64,000 bases of DNA, taken from assembly GCA_964291445.2 (NCBI GenBank), contig OZ219862.1, positions 992,001 through 1,056,000 of the forward strand, read 5' to 3'. Made by a program: the position numbers and the translations under genes. The notes under the pieces were generated by a model. It saw only the letters and a list, made by a program, of their open reading frames with translations, was not told where the DNA came from and made no database searches. This document shows, one piece after another, positions 25,701 to 34,617 of the stretch. Positions within the stretch are counted from its first letter, which is position 1, and every line of letters begins with the position of its first letter. The stretch is from JAPOXR01 sp964291445. GTDB lineage: Bacteria > Pseudomonadota > Alphaproteobacteria > Rhodobacterales > Rhodobacteraceae.

Positions 25701-26423
25701 CTACACCGGCCGTTCCTGTTCAATCAGCTTGGCGAGTGCCAGTTTCTGCCGGCCCTGGCGATCGAAGTTTGCCGGCGCAAGCCACTGGCTGAATGCCCGC
25801 TCAACGGCCGGCCATTCCGAGTCGATGATCGAAAACCATGCCGTGTCGCGATTGCGCCCCTTGTAGATCGTGGCATGGCGAAACACGCCCTCGAAGCGAA
25901 AGCCGAGTCGAAGTGCCGCCCGCCGCGACCGCGCGTTCAATGCATCGCATTTCCATTCATATCGCCGGTAGCCGAGTTCAGAGAATACCCGGCACATCAT
26001 CAGGTACATCGCCTCGGTGGCTGCCGGCTGGCGCTGGAGGGCGGGCGAGTAGTTGATGTGACCAACCTCGATGACGCCCGTGGACGGCTTGATATTGAGA
26101 TAGCTGGCAACCCCCACCGCCTTGCCGCTCCCAGCCTCGATGATGACGTGGAATTTCGGGTCATTCGCGCGGCAAATCTGCTCAAGCCACGCTCCCAGCG
26201 ACTCGCGGTCGTGGAAAGGACCATAGGGCAGGTAGGTCCAGATCCGGTCCTCGCGGTCGGCATGAAATGCCTCGAAGAGGTCATGGTCATGCCGGTCCGG
26301 ATCGAGCGGCTCGACCCGGCAGTAGCGGCCGGTCATGGGCTCGTCACCCGGAATTGGCCGCACCGTCCAGCCATCAAGCGGCGCCCCGATGGGCAGGCCG
26401 AGTTCATTCCGGCACTCGGTCAT
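25701..26423 (-). CDS. GNAT-family N-acetyltransferase (RimJ/RimL-like)
   Basis: A 240-residue GNAT protein. The segments FHVIIEAGSGKAVGVASYL, VIEVGHINYSPALQRQPAATEAM (acetyl-CoA-binding region) and RRYEWKCDALNARSRRAALRLGF followed by FEGVFRHA are typical of the RimJ/RimL group. It transfers an acetyl group to a protein or small-molecule amine; the target is not evident. It converges with the amidase gene and ends about 100 bp from tRNA-Tyr on the same strand. Confidence 0.87.
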   Translation of the reverse strand: MTECRNELGLPIGAPLDGWTVRPIPGDEPMTGRYCRVEPLDPDRHDHDLFEAFHADREDRIWTYLPYGPFHDRESLGAWLEQICRANDPKFHVIIEAGSGKAVGVASYLNIKPSTGVIEVGHINYSPALQRQPAATEAMYLMMCRVFSELGYRRYEWKCDALNARSRRAALRLGFRFEGVFRHATIYKGRNRDTAWFSIIDSEWPAVERAFSQWLAPANFDRQGRQKLALAKLIEQERPV

Positions 26424-26523
26424 GGATCACCCCAATCGCAATTCGGCCGCGCCGACGATCCCGTCAAGGCCAGCCCTTTGCCGGCAGGGCCACACATGCT
26501 CGGCCTTCGCCGATGTCGGGAGG

Positions 26524-26607
26524 TGGTGGGCGACCCTGGAATCGAACCAGGCGTGGGTCTCCCCGGCGGAGTTACAGTCCGCTGCCGCACCTTGCAGCAC
26601 GTCGCCC
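26524..26607 (-). tRNA. tRNA-Tyr (GUA)
   Basis: An 84-base class II tRNA with encoded CCA. The acceptor GGGCGAC pairs with GTCGCCC, the D-stem is GCTG/CGGC, and the anticodon stem GCGGA/TCCGC closes the loop CTGTAAC (anticodon GTA). A 14-base long variable arm and the T-arm CCTGG/CCAGG with loop TTCGATT follow. Long variable arm plus GUA defines bacterial tRNA-Tyr. It is divergent from rlmB. Confidence 0.95.
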
Positions 26608-27050
26608 CCAATCTCGCCCGGTCGTCCGGGGTGTTGCGGGAGATGCCAGATACGTCAAACGAGGATGAATGACAATCCGCCTGCTGGCCTGGAATGCGCA
26701 ACAGTTCGCAACCCCAATCGCCGAGATTACGCCAACACCCGCCCCACCATCATGCCGTCGATCTGGCCAGCTCTCGCCCCGCCATCATGCCACCAGCCGG
26801 GCCGGACCTGCCTGCCGGCACGATGGGCTTGCCCCGCAGCTCCGGGAGAGTCATTCTGGGTGGCGGGCAGGTCCTGTCGTCACCCGGTTAACCGGGAGGC
26901 AGAACCTTGCCTGCCAGATGATGGCAACTGGACACGGATTCGAACAGGCATGGACATCAACGCTCCCCGATCGCCGGATGTTGGCTGGCCAGGGCCGACC
27001 TGGCTGCCTGGTCGGCACCGGGACTCGGTCGCAAAGGCACTGGCCGGCCG
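26608..27050. other. Intergenic region between tRNA-Tyr and rlmB
   Basis: About 440 bases without a defensible gene. A short sequence CGCCCC(A/G)CCATCATGCC occurs twice (about 26740 and 26775). A GGATTCGAAC string near 26936 resembles a tRNA T-loop, but its flanks do not pair, so no tRNA is called. The region must contain the promoters of tRNA-Tyr and rlmB. Confidence 0.45.
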
Positions 27051-27821
27051 ATGAGGAATTACGGGAGAGGCCGGCAAAGGCAGGACCAGCAGGACAGAAC
27101 CTACTGGATATTCGGCCTCCACGCCGTTGAGGCGGCCCTGTGCAATCCATCGCGGGAGAAGCACCGGCTGGTGCTGACCCGCAACGCGGCGGCCAGGCTG
27201 GCCGAGGCGCTGGACCGATCCGGGTTCGAATACGAACAGGTCGATTCGCGCCGGTTTCCGGCGCCGCTGGAGCCCCATTCGGTCCACCAGGGAGCGGCAA
27301 TTGAGGTTTCGCCACTCCCGCAGGATACCATCGAGGGGCTTGCGATCAGGGCCAAGCCGGGATTTCCGCTGCTGTTGCTGGACCGGGTCACCGACCCGCA
27401 CAATGTCGGAGCCATCATCAGGACGGCTGGCGCTTTCGGCCTCGGTGGCGTGATTGCGCCGGCACGACATTCACCGCCTGAAACCGGCGCCCTGGCCAAG
27501 TCGGCATCCGGAATGCTGGAACGCGTGCCCCTGCTGCGGGTTCGAAACCTTGGATCGGCGATGGAGACGCTGAGGAATTGCGGGGTGGTGCTGGTCGGGC
27601 TGGACATGGGGGCAGATCAGTCGCTGGACCAGGCTGCGGAGGCCGTGTCCGATCGGCCAGCAGGCCTGGTCGTGGGCGCCGAAGGGTCTGGCCTGCGGGC
27701 CGGCACCAGGGACAGGTGTGACATGCTGGCGGCAATCGGGCTGGCGAGTGGGTCGGGCTCGATAAACGTTTCAAATGCGGCAGCCATCTCGATATACGCA
27801 TTCGGGCGCAGGTCAGGCTGA
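27051..27821 (+). CDS. rlmB: 23S rRNA (guanosine-2'-O-)-methyltransferase RlmB
   Basis: A 256-residue SpoU/TrmH-family methyltransferase. The N-terminal substrate-binding domain (YWIFGLHAVEAAL, residues about 18-30) precedes the SPOUT domain with motif 1 DPHNVGAIIRTA, motif 2 LVVGAEGSGLR and motif 3 SINVSNAAAISIY. The family forms the trefoil-knot S-adenosylmethionine site and 2'-O-methylates G2251 in E. coli 23S rRNA. The N-terminal 15 residues are polar and Arg/Gln-rich. It lies beside tRNA-Tyr, an arrangement I recall from other alphaproteobacteria. Confidence 0.92.
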   Translation: MRNYGRGRQRQDQQDRTYWIFGLHAVEAALCNPSREKHRLVLTRNAAARLAEALDRSGFEYEQVDSRRFPAPLEPHSVHQGAAIEVSPLPQDTIEGLAIRAKPGFPLLLLDRVTDPHNVGAIIRTAGAFGLGGVIAPARHSPPETGALAKSASGMLERVPLLRVRNLGSAMETLRNCGVVLVGLDMGADQSLDQAAEAVSDRPAGLVVGAEGSGLRAGTRDRCDMLAAIGLASGSGSINVSNAAAISIYAFGRRSG

Positions 27822-28020
27822 CAAGAACCCGGCGATCGGTGATGTTTCCTGGCCCCGGCGGCACTTGTCGGAGCCCTCCGAACCGGATGCCGGGCCTGGG
27901 TGTTGGACGCAGCATTGCCGACTGACCGGGTTCCGGGCGCATCCGATCGGCATGAGACCTGCCGGGAATGCACATGCGGGCCGGCGGCGATGCAACGCCC
28001 GGGAAAGGGATGCGACGGCG

Positions 28021-28503
28021 ATGACACCGGAGCCCACTGACAAGTTCCTGAAACAGACCCTGCGAAGCGTCAGGAGTTTTGCCTGCGTCGGAATCTCCGG
28101 CAACCCGATCAGGCCGAGCTATTTCGTGGGCCGATTCCTGTGGCGGCGGGGCTACGATGTCATTCCGGTCAATCCGGCCTATGCCGGCCAACAGCTGTTT
28201 GGCTCGAACGTCTTTGCCGGGTTGGAGCAGATACCGGCTGATCGGCATGTCGACGTGGTTGACGTCTTCCGGCGACCCGAGGCGGCGTTGCCGATCGTGG
28301 CGCAGGCAATCGAACTCTTTCCCTCTCTCAGGGTGATCTGGATGCAGATCGGGGTCATCAACGAGGATGCCGCCCGCCTGGCCGGCAATTCCGGCATCGA
28401 CGTGGTCCAGAATCGATGCCCGAAACTCGAACATCAGCGGCTGTTCGGTGAGTTGCGCCGGGCGGGAATCAACACCGGGATCATCTCGTCGAGACTCGAT
28501 TGA
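28021..28503 (+). CDS. CoA-binding domain protein (YccU-like)
   Basis: A 160-residue single-domain Rossmann protein of the CoA_binding_2 family. The segments FACVGISGNPIRPSYFVGRFL and GYDVIPVNPAYAGQQLFG, then VDVVDVFRRPEA and VIWMQIGVINEDAA, match the YccU-like family, which resembles the CoA-binding domain of succinyl-CoA synthetase. The function in the cell is unknown. The ATG at 28021 opens directly on the domain; a longer in-frame extension overlaps rlmB. It is followed by metY. Confidence 0.88.
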   Translation: MTPEPTDKFLKQTLRSVRSFACVGISGNPIRPSYFVGRFLWRRGYDVIPVNPAYAGQQLFGSNVFAGLEQIPADRHVDVVDVFRRPEAALPIVAQAIELFPSLRVIWMQIGVINEDAARLAGNSGIDVVQNRCPKLEHQRLFGELRRAGINTGIISSRLD

Positions 28504-28642
28504 CCGCGGCCGGAAGTCCCGGAACCGGGATGCGGTCGGCGGATATCCTTCGGTGCCAGCGCATTTCGCTTCCCGATCAATTTCGCCGCTCCGGCGATTC
28601 CCGGAAGGATTTTCCGAGATTGAATTGTCCGGCGGCCGTGAA

Positions 28643-28671
28643 TTGCGTTGGCGATTTTGCCCGGCTATACG
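28643..28671 (+). promoter_or_regulatory. Putative promoter of metY
   Basis: TTGCGT at 28643-28648 and TATACG at 28666-28671 are separated by 17 bp, with a leader of about 40 bases to the metY ATG. I looked for SAM-II-like motifs in this leader and saw none. Confidence 0.4.
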
Positions 28672-28717
28672 CTTGGGGCCACGATTTCATTTCAGCCTTG
28701 CGACTCAGGAGTACACC

Positions 28718-30013
28718 ATGACCGACGGCGGCCCCTCCTACGGCTTCGATACCCTTCAGATTCATGCCGGTTCCCGACCGGACCCGACGACCGGAGCCCG
28801 GCAAACGCCCATCTATCAGACCACGGCCTACGTGTTCAGGGACTCGGAACATGCTGCTGCGCTTTTCAACCTGCAGGAGGTCGGATTCATCTATTCACGC
28901 CTGACCAATCCGACGGTTGCGGTTCTCCAGGAACGGATTGCGACCCTGGAAGGCGGCGCTGGTGCCGTATGCTGCGCCTCCGGCCACGGCGCGCAAATCA
29001 TGTCGCTATTCCCGCTGATGGAACCCGGCTGCAACATCGTGACCTCCGACCGGCTGTATGGAGGTACCGTCACCCAGTTCAGCCGCACCATCCACCGCTT
29101 CGGCTGGACCGCAAGATTCGTCGATACCGAGGATCTCGACGCAGTCGAGGCTGCCATTGACGAGAACACGCGCGCCCTGTTCTGCGAATCCATTGCCAAT
29201 CCGGGCGGTTACATAACCGATCTGGATGCGCTGGCAGCCATTGCCGATCGCAACCAGATTCCGCTCATCGTCGACAATACGTCGGCCTCGCCGTATCTGT
29301 GCCGGCCCATCGATCACGGTGCCACGCTGGTCGTGCATTCGCTGACCAAATACCTGACCGGCAACGGCACGGTCACCGGCGGCGCCGTTGTCGATTCAGG
29401 CAAGTTCGACTGGTCGGCGACCGACAAGTTTCCGTCGCTGTCCCAGCCGGAGCCAGCCTATCACGGTCTGAAGTTTCATGAGACCTTCGGGCCGCTGGCG
29501 TTCACCTTTCACGGAATCGCCATTGGACTGCGCGACCTCGGCATGACCATGAACCCGCAGGGCGCCCATTACACCCTGCTCGGAATCGAAACGCTTTCGC
29601 TCAGGATGCAGAAGCATGTCGACAATGCCGGCAAGGTCGCCAACTGGCTGGAGAACCATCCCAGCGTCAGCAAGGTTACCTATCCCGGTCTGCCGTCATC
29701 GCCCTACCATTCCCGGATCGAAAAGATCTGTCCGAATGGCGCCGGAGCGCTTTTCACCTTTACCCACCGGAATGGTTACGAAGCATGTAGAAAATTTGTG
29801 GACAATCTGGAAATTTTCAGTCATGTTGCAAATCTGGGGGATGCGCGGTCTCTGGTGATTCATTCCGCGTCAACGACACACCGGCAACTCACTCCCGAAC
29901 AACAAGAGGCTGCCGGAGCAGATCCAGATGTGGTCAGGCTGTCAATCGGCATCGAAGATCCTGATGACCTGATCGCAGACCTTGAGCAGGCATTGGCAAA
30001 ATCCGTGTCCTGA
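28718..30013 (+). CDS. metY: O-acetylhomoserine aminocarboxypropyltransferase
   Basis: A 431-residue Cys/Met-metabolism PLP enzyme. Family landmarks are YSRLTNPTVAVLQERIATLEGG, CNIVTSDRLYGGT, LIVDNTSASPYLCRP and the PLP lysine in HSLTKYLTGNG (about residue 211), ending LSIGIEDPDDLIADLEQAL. It forms homocysteine from O-acetylhomoserine and sulfide. The length of about 430 fits MetY better than the roughly 400-residue MetZ or cystathionine synthases. The ATG has CAGGAG upstream; a long in-frame extension starts within the previous gene and is not real. Confidence 0.92.
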   Translation: MTDGGPSYGFDTLQIHAGSRPDPTTGARQTPIYQTTAYVFRDSEHAAALFNLQEVGFIYSRLTNPTVAVLQERIATLEGGAGAVCCASGHGAQIMSLFPLMEPGCNIVTSDRLYGGTVTQFSRTIHRFGWTARFVDTEDLDAVEAAIDENTRALFCESIANPGGYITDLDALAAIADRNQIPLIVDNTSASPYLCRPIDHGATLVVHSLTKYLTGNGTVTGGAVVDSGKFDWSATDKFPSLSQPEPAYHGLKFHETFGPLAFTFHGIAIGLRDLGMTMNPQGAHYTLLGIETLSLRMQKHVDNAGKVANWLENHPSVSKVTYPGLPSSPYHSRIEKICPNGAGALFTFTHRNGYEACRKFVDNLEIFSHVANLGDARSLVIHSASTTHRQLTPEQQEAAGADPDVVRLSIGIEDPDDLIADLEQALAKSVS

Positions 30014-30230
30014 CCGTCGGGGTGGCTACCTTGGTAGATGACACCAGTTCTGGAGTGAATATTTGGGGGAATGCGAGTTCGCGAATCGACAGCAGGGTGT
30101 GTCGGCTTGTTGCGATGAATATCGAAACCCGGACTTGATCGGGGGTTCGCGACTGGCAGGAAACAGTTGGATTCACGCATTGGAAGCAATGGGGATCCAG
30201 CGCGAATGACCACAGGCTGATTGCAACCGA

Positions 30231-32081
30231 ATGCAACCGAATTTTGCCATAGAATTTTCCGAAACAGAGGCCCAGGTGGCGCACCGTTTCGGGAGTGGCC
30301 GTTGGCACGTCATCGGACAACTGGAAATCGACAGCGACCCGGATTCGATCGAAACCCGAATTCTCAGGCACCGGATGGGAAGGCTGGGCAAGTTTTCGGT
30401 TGTATCCCGACTGGTGCTTCCGGACTCGATCGTATGGTACACATCTTGCGAGGTCAGCGGACCGGATCCACAAGATCATGCGCGCCAGGTTCGGGATTTC
30501 CTGCACAGTAAAGTACCGATCGAGGTTCGTGCATTGAGCATAGACTGGTATATTGACGGCGATTTTGCGCGAATCGCCTATGTCGAGAACCACAACCTGA
30601 AAGTTGCCGAGGAATTTGCCGTGCAGAGGAGATTCAACCCGGTCGAATTCGTGGCCTTGCCGGCAGACCCTGCCGTCTTCGGCCGGATTGCCGGGTTTGG
30701 ATTGACCGAATTTGCCATTCGGCGCGGGATGTATGCCGACGACCGGCGGACGGAACCCCTGCCCGCCTCTCCAGCCAGGACCGGAAACCGCCCGGGACAT
30801 TTGTCCGGGGATGCGACCAGCACCAGACGGAAGGCCGGACGGCCGGCCCGAATTCTGACCGCGGCCATTCTCGGCTCGGCATTGGCCCTGCTGTCTCCTG
30901 CCGACAATGCGACTGCCAACGAGCAGAGCGGACAGGCGGCCGGTCCGTCCCACGCACCGGCCGGTAGCGAGATGATACGGCTTGCCGGATTGCTGGATGG
31001 CGGCGCGGCGAGACCGCTTCGCCGCCCCGGCAGCACCGTCGGGATACCGGATGCGGGCAGCTCCGAAACAGCGTCGACTTTTGACAATTTCGGATCACCG
31101 AAACTTGGTGGGTCCTTCACCTCCGGGACGTATTCGTATGGCCACATGATCCAGTGGCAGCGCAACCGGGTCACTGCCGGCAGAACTCTCGACGATCGGG
31201 GCTTTGACCCGCGCGCCGTCAGCTACCCGGTATTGGACAAGTTCAAGGTCGGGCACGGAGACAAGTCGCAGGCAGAATTGCTGGCTCATGTTCGCAACAC
31301 GGTCGGACTGACCCAGGAGCTGGTTCTTGCCGAGACCGAAATTGCGCCTGAAGAGGTTGCCGTGGACGCCACCACCGAACAGCAGGTCCTGGCGACAACG
31401 CTTCCGTCCGGGGGATTGACCGAGAGTTCGGTCGACGCTGCATTGGCCCGCTTGCTGGACAGCCACGACCGGCCCGAAACCGTGCATGGTGCCTCTCCGG
31501 AGCCGCAGGACCTGCCCGCCGCACCGTCGAGAATGTTCGTCGCGGGGCTGGATACCCAATTGGGCAGGTCGGATGGTCGCACCGGGCAATTCGGGGCCAG
31601 CCCGCCGGAAAACCGGACGGCCGTCGGCCTGTCCGGAATCAAACGTCCGCTCCGCAGGCCGGCAGGCGCGGTCGAAACCGCGCATGTGGTCACGACAGGC
31701 TTCGAGATTGCCTTCGATCGGCCGGTTCGGAGAGAAAGACCCGTTCCGGTCACGCCGATTGAACGACCGGCTGACAATACCAGGGTCGCCACTGTTTCCA
31801 TCCAGCCGGAGGAATCCGCCGCCAGCGTCTTGACCTCCAGCAATGTCGTGGTGTCGCTGGCCAACGAGACCCTGGAGATCGTCGAATCGGATGTCAGGCT
31901 GATCGGCATTTTCGGCCAGGACAGGGGTAGCTTGCGCGCCCTGGTCAGGCTGCCCAACGGCGACTTCGAGAGCATCTACCGCGGCATGGATTTCGAAGAT
32001 GGCCGTGTCGTTGAAATCAGGCGCGACTCGGTGGTCTACGAGCGCGACAGCAAGCGCTACCTGCTCACCTTCGCCGACTGA
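30231..32081 (+). CDS. Conserved membrane protein with PilM-like N-terminal and PilP-like C-terminal regions
   Basis: A 616-residue protein. Residues 1-170 form an alpha/beta domain (GRWHVIGQLEIDSD, then SKVPIEVRALSIDWY and FAVQRRFNPVEFVALPADPA) reminiscent of PilM/GspL-like actin folds. A basic stretch precedes one membrane helix (ILTAAILGSALALLSP, about residues 208-224), then a long low-complexity region, probably periplasmic. The last 60 residues (VRLIGIFGQDRGSLRALVRL, then GRVVEIRRDSVVYER) resemble the small beta domain of PilP. I recall similar proteins in Rhodobacterales, sometimes misnamed translation initiation factor. No pilus genes are adjacent. Function unknown; membrane topology is inferred. 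Confidence 0.75.
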   Translation: MQPNFAIEFSETEAQVAHRFGSGRWHVIGQLEIDSDPDSIETRILRHRMGRLGKFSVVSRLVLPDSIVWYTSCEVSGPDPQDHARQVRDFLHSKVPIEVRALSIDWYIDGDFARIAYVENHNLKVAEEFAVQRRFNPVEFVALPADPAVFGRIAGFGLTEFAIRRGMYADDRRTEPLPASPARTGNRPGHLSGDATSTRRKAGRPARILTAAILGSALALLSPADNATANEQSGQAAGPSHAPAGSEMIRLAGLLDGGAARPLRRPGSTVGIPDAGSSETASTFDNFGSPKLGGSFTSGTYSYGHMIQWQRNRVTAGRTLDDRGFDPRAVSYPVLDKFKVGHGDKSQAELLAHVRNTVGLTQELVLAETEIAPEEVAVDATTEQQVLATTLPSGGLTESSVDAALARLLDSHDRPETVHGASPEPQDLPAAPSRMFVAGLDTQLGRSDGRTGQFGASPPENRTAVGLSGIKRPLRRPAGAVETAHVVTTGFEIAFDRPVRRERPVPVTPIERPADNTRVATVSIQPEESAASVLTSSNVVVSLANETLEIVESDVRLIGIFGQDRGSLRALVRLPNGDFESIYRGMDFEDGRVVEIRRDSVVYERDSKRYLLTFAD

Positions 32082-32480
32082 CTCACCCCCCCCCCCATCC
32101 AGGTAGCACGCCCCGATGACAATATCGGGCGGCGGATTTGGTCGCTGGAGCAGCGTTGGCTGCGGTTGTTCCGGGCGAAGCCCGGCCTGGCTTCGCCCGA
32201 CCGTTCCGCGTTGCACATCCCGGTCGCCCGCCTGCCATCCCGCCTATTGGCGGCCAGCCATCTATGCCGGCGTGACGTGTCCTGGGCTGGCTGCCATTCT
32301 TGACGCACGGGCGGTGATATGCCACGCGGGGTGGTCGGTTCGGAATTGGCGGAGAGCACCGGCGCGGCATCCCGGCTGCATTCGGCAGGGCAAATTCATG
32401 GCCGGCGGTGACACCGGCCGGATTGCACGGGCGTCATCGCCCGGTGAAGACAGCGGCAAACCGGAGGTCAGGGCAACACC
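32082..32480. other. Intergenic region with an 11-C homopolymer
   Basis: About 400 bases between the 616-residue protein and prpE. A run of eleven C begins five bases after the upstream stop codon (32086-32096). No frame here gives a recognisable protein and no RNA gene is seen; the prpE promoter should lie near the right end, where GGAGGT precedes the ATG by 12 bases. Confidence 0.5.
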
Positions 32481-34376
32481 ATGAGCTACCAGACAGTTTA
32501 CCAGGACTGGAAGGCGGATCCGGACGGGTTCTGGATGCGTGCAAGCGAGGACATTGACTGGGAAAGACCGCCGAGCAAGGCGCTGTTTGACGACAACCCG
32601 CCATTCTACGAGTGGTTTCGGGATGCCAGGGGCAACACCTGCTGGAATGCCATTGATCGCCATGTGGAGAGCGGCAAGGGCGACATGACGGCGCTGATTC
32701 ACGACAGTCCGGTTACCGATACTGTCAAGAGCTTCAGCTACCGGACGCTGCAGGACCGGATCTCGAGGCTGGCTGGCGGCCTTGCGGCCAGGGGGGTGGT
32801 GCCAGGAGACCGGGTCATCATCTACATGCCGATGATTCCGGAGGCGATCGAGGCCATGCTGGCCTGCGCCCGGATTGGCGCCATCCATTCGGTGGTCTTT
32901 GGCGGATTCGCCGCCAGGGAACTGGCGGTACGGATCAGCCACTGCCAGCCAAAATGCGTGCTGGCGGCCTCATGTGGCATCGAGCCGGGGCGGATTGTCG
33001 AATACAAGCCGCTGCTGGACGAGGCCATCAGGCTGGCCTCGCATGCTCCCGATTTCTGCGTTGTCTGCCAACGCCCGCAGCAGCCGGCGGCATTGCAACA
33101 TGCACGCGACGTGGATTGGGAGGAATTCGTGAATTCGGGACCCGATACCGAATGTGTGCCGGTCGATGGCGGCCATCCGGCCTACATTCTCTACACCTCC
33201 GGAACCACCGGCCAGCCCAAGGGCGTGCTGCGCCCGACTGCCGGCCACATGGTCGCCCTGCACTGGTCGATGAAGAACATCTACGGGGTCGACCCCGGCG
33301 AGGTGTTCTGGGCCGCCTCCGATGTCGGCTGGGTCGTTGGCCACTCCTATATCTGCTACGCACCGCTCCTGGCGGGGAATCCCACGGTCATGTACGAGGG
33401 CAAGCCGATCGGCACCCCGGATGCCGGCGCCTTCTGGCGGGTGATTTCCGAACACAGGGTGGCAGCCCTGTTTACCGCGCCGACCGCGTTTCGGGCGATC
33501 AAGCGTGCCGACCCGGATGGCAAACTGCCCGGACAATACGATCTCTCCTGTCTCCGGACGCTGTTCCTTGCCGGCGAGAGATCCGATACCGACACCCTGT
33601 CATGGGCCGAGCGGATGCTTGGCGTGCCGGTCATCGATCACTGGTGGCAGACCGAAACCGGCTGGTCGATCGCCGCCAATCCGGTTGGAATCGAATTGCT
33701 GCCGGTCAAGCCCGGCTCGCCAACGGTAGCCATGCCGGGATACGACCTTCGGGTGGTCGATGATGGCGGCAAGGAGGTGGAACGAGGGCGGCTTGGAACA
33801 ATCGTGGCCAAGCTCCCACTCCCGCCCGGGACACTCCCTTCGCTCTGGCAGGCCGATGACCGCTATCGCGAGACCTATCTGAGCGAGTTCCCCGGCTTCT
33901 ATTCGACTGGCGATGCCGGGTACATGGACGAGGACGATTATGTCTACATCATGGCCCGGACCGACGATGTCATCAATGTCGCCGGTCATCGGCTGTCGAC
34001 GGGAGCGCTGGAAGAGGCACTGTCGGGTCATCCCGACGTGGCCGAATGTGCAGTGATCGGGGTGGCTGACCAGTTGAAGGGGCAATTGCCGGTCGGGTTC
34101 CTGTGTCTGAATGCCGGCACCGCACGGCCCAACCAGGACATCATCGACGAATGCGTACAACTTGTCCGGGATGAGATCGGTCCGGTTGCCGCCTTCAGGC
34201 AGGCGGTCATTGTCGATCGCCTGCCCAAGACTCGTTCGGGCAAGATCCTGCGTGGCACCATGGTCAAGATCGCCGACGGCGAGGAGCATGCTGTGCCACC
34301 GACCATCGACGATCCCGCCAGCCTCGACGAGATTTCCGACGCCTTGACCGGTATCGGCTACCCTCGATCGGACTGA
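32481..34376 (+). CDS. prpE: Propionyl-CoA synthetase (PrpE-like acyl-CoA ligase)
   Basis: A 631-residue AMP-forming ligase of the acetyl/propionyl-CoA synthetase group. The N-terminus (YQDWKADPDGFWMRASEDID) is the ACAS_N domain in its PrpE form. The P-loop-like motif YILYTSGTTGQPKG is at about residue 235, WWQTETGW near 390, and the catalytic Lys in TRSGKILRG near 587. It activates propionate with ATP and CoA. The window also encodes propionyl-CoA carboxylase, methylmalonyl-CoA mutase and MeaB, which would carry the product to succinyl-CoA, so the assignment fits its setting. Confidence 0.9.
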   Translation: MSYQTVYQDWKADPDGFWMRASEDIDWERPPSKALFDDNPPFYEWFRDARGNTCWNAIDRHVESGKGDMTALIHDSPVTDTVKSFSYRTLQDRISRLAGGLAARGVVPGDRVIIYMPMIPEAIEAMLACARIGAIHSVVFGGFAARELAVRISHCQPKCVLAASCGIEPGRIVEYKPLLDEAIRLASHAPDFCVVCQRPQQPAALQHARDVDWEEFVNSGPDTECVPVDGGHPAYILYTSGTTGQPKGVLRPTAGHMVALHWSMKNIYGVDPGEVFWAASDVGWVVGHSYICYAPLLAGNPTVMYEGKPIGTPDAGAFWRVISEHRVAALFTAPTAFRAIKRADPDGKLPGQYDLSCLRTLFLAGERSDTDTLSWAERMLGVPVIDHWWQTETGWSIAANPVGIELLPVKPGSPTVAMPGYDLRVVDDGGKEVERGRLGTIVAKLPLPPGTLPSLWQADDRYRETYLSEFPGFYSTGDAGYMDEDDYVYIMARTDDVINVAGHRLSTGALEEALSGHPDVAECAVIGVADQLKGQLPVGFLCLNAGTARPNQDIIDECVQLVRDEIGPVAAFRQAVIVDRLPKTRSGKILRGTMVKIADGEEHAVPPTIDDPASLDEISDALTGIGYPRSD

Positions 34377-34390
34377 ACATGCGAGGCTCA

Positions 34391-34480
34391 GGCAGGATTT
34401 GGCTGTCCACGATCGGCCAGGGCATGTGCAGGTCCGGCAGGATTTGGCTGTCCACGGTCGGTCAGGGCATGCACCGGCGA
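34391..34480. repeat. Two-copy 45-bp tandem repeat before upp
   Basis: The 20-mer GGCAGGATTTGGCTGTCCAC occurs at 34391-34410 and 34436-34455, and the remaining 25 bases of each unit (to 34435 and 34480) are similar. The period of 45 is a multiple of three, so a short frame from 34379 reads a repeated 15-residue unit (SGRIWLSTIGQGMCR and SGRIWLSTVGQGMHR), but no ribosome binding site or known domain supports coding. Confidence 0.7.
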
Positions 34481-34617
34481 GGCGGGGTTCGGCTGCTGCT
34501 GCCCATGGCCATCGGGTGCCGATTGTTCGGCAGGCTCGCCGGGTTTGCAATGCCGGCGCAAACATGTGAAGCAACCAGGGGGCGTCCACGGATGTGACCC
34601 GGCCAAGGAACAGACCC

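Noticed and set aside
26900..27000. Possible second tRNA (GGATTCGAAC string)
   Set aside because: The bases flanking the T-loop-like string do not form a T-stem and no acceptor stem pairs.
28504..28717. SAM riboswitch in the metY leader
   Set aside because: No SAM-II or SAM-I core motif could be recognised; only a promoter-like pair is reported.
34379..34597. 72-codon gene containing a 15-residue repeat
   Set aside because: No ribosome binding site and no recognisable family; the repeat is reported as DNA only.
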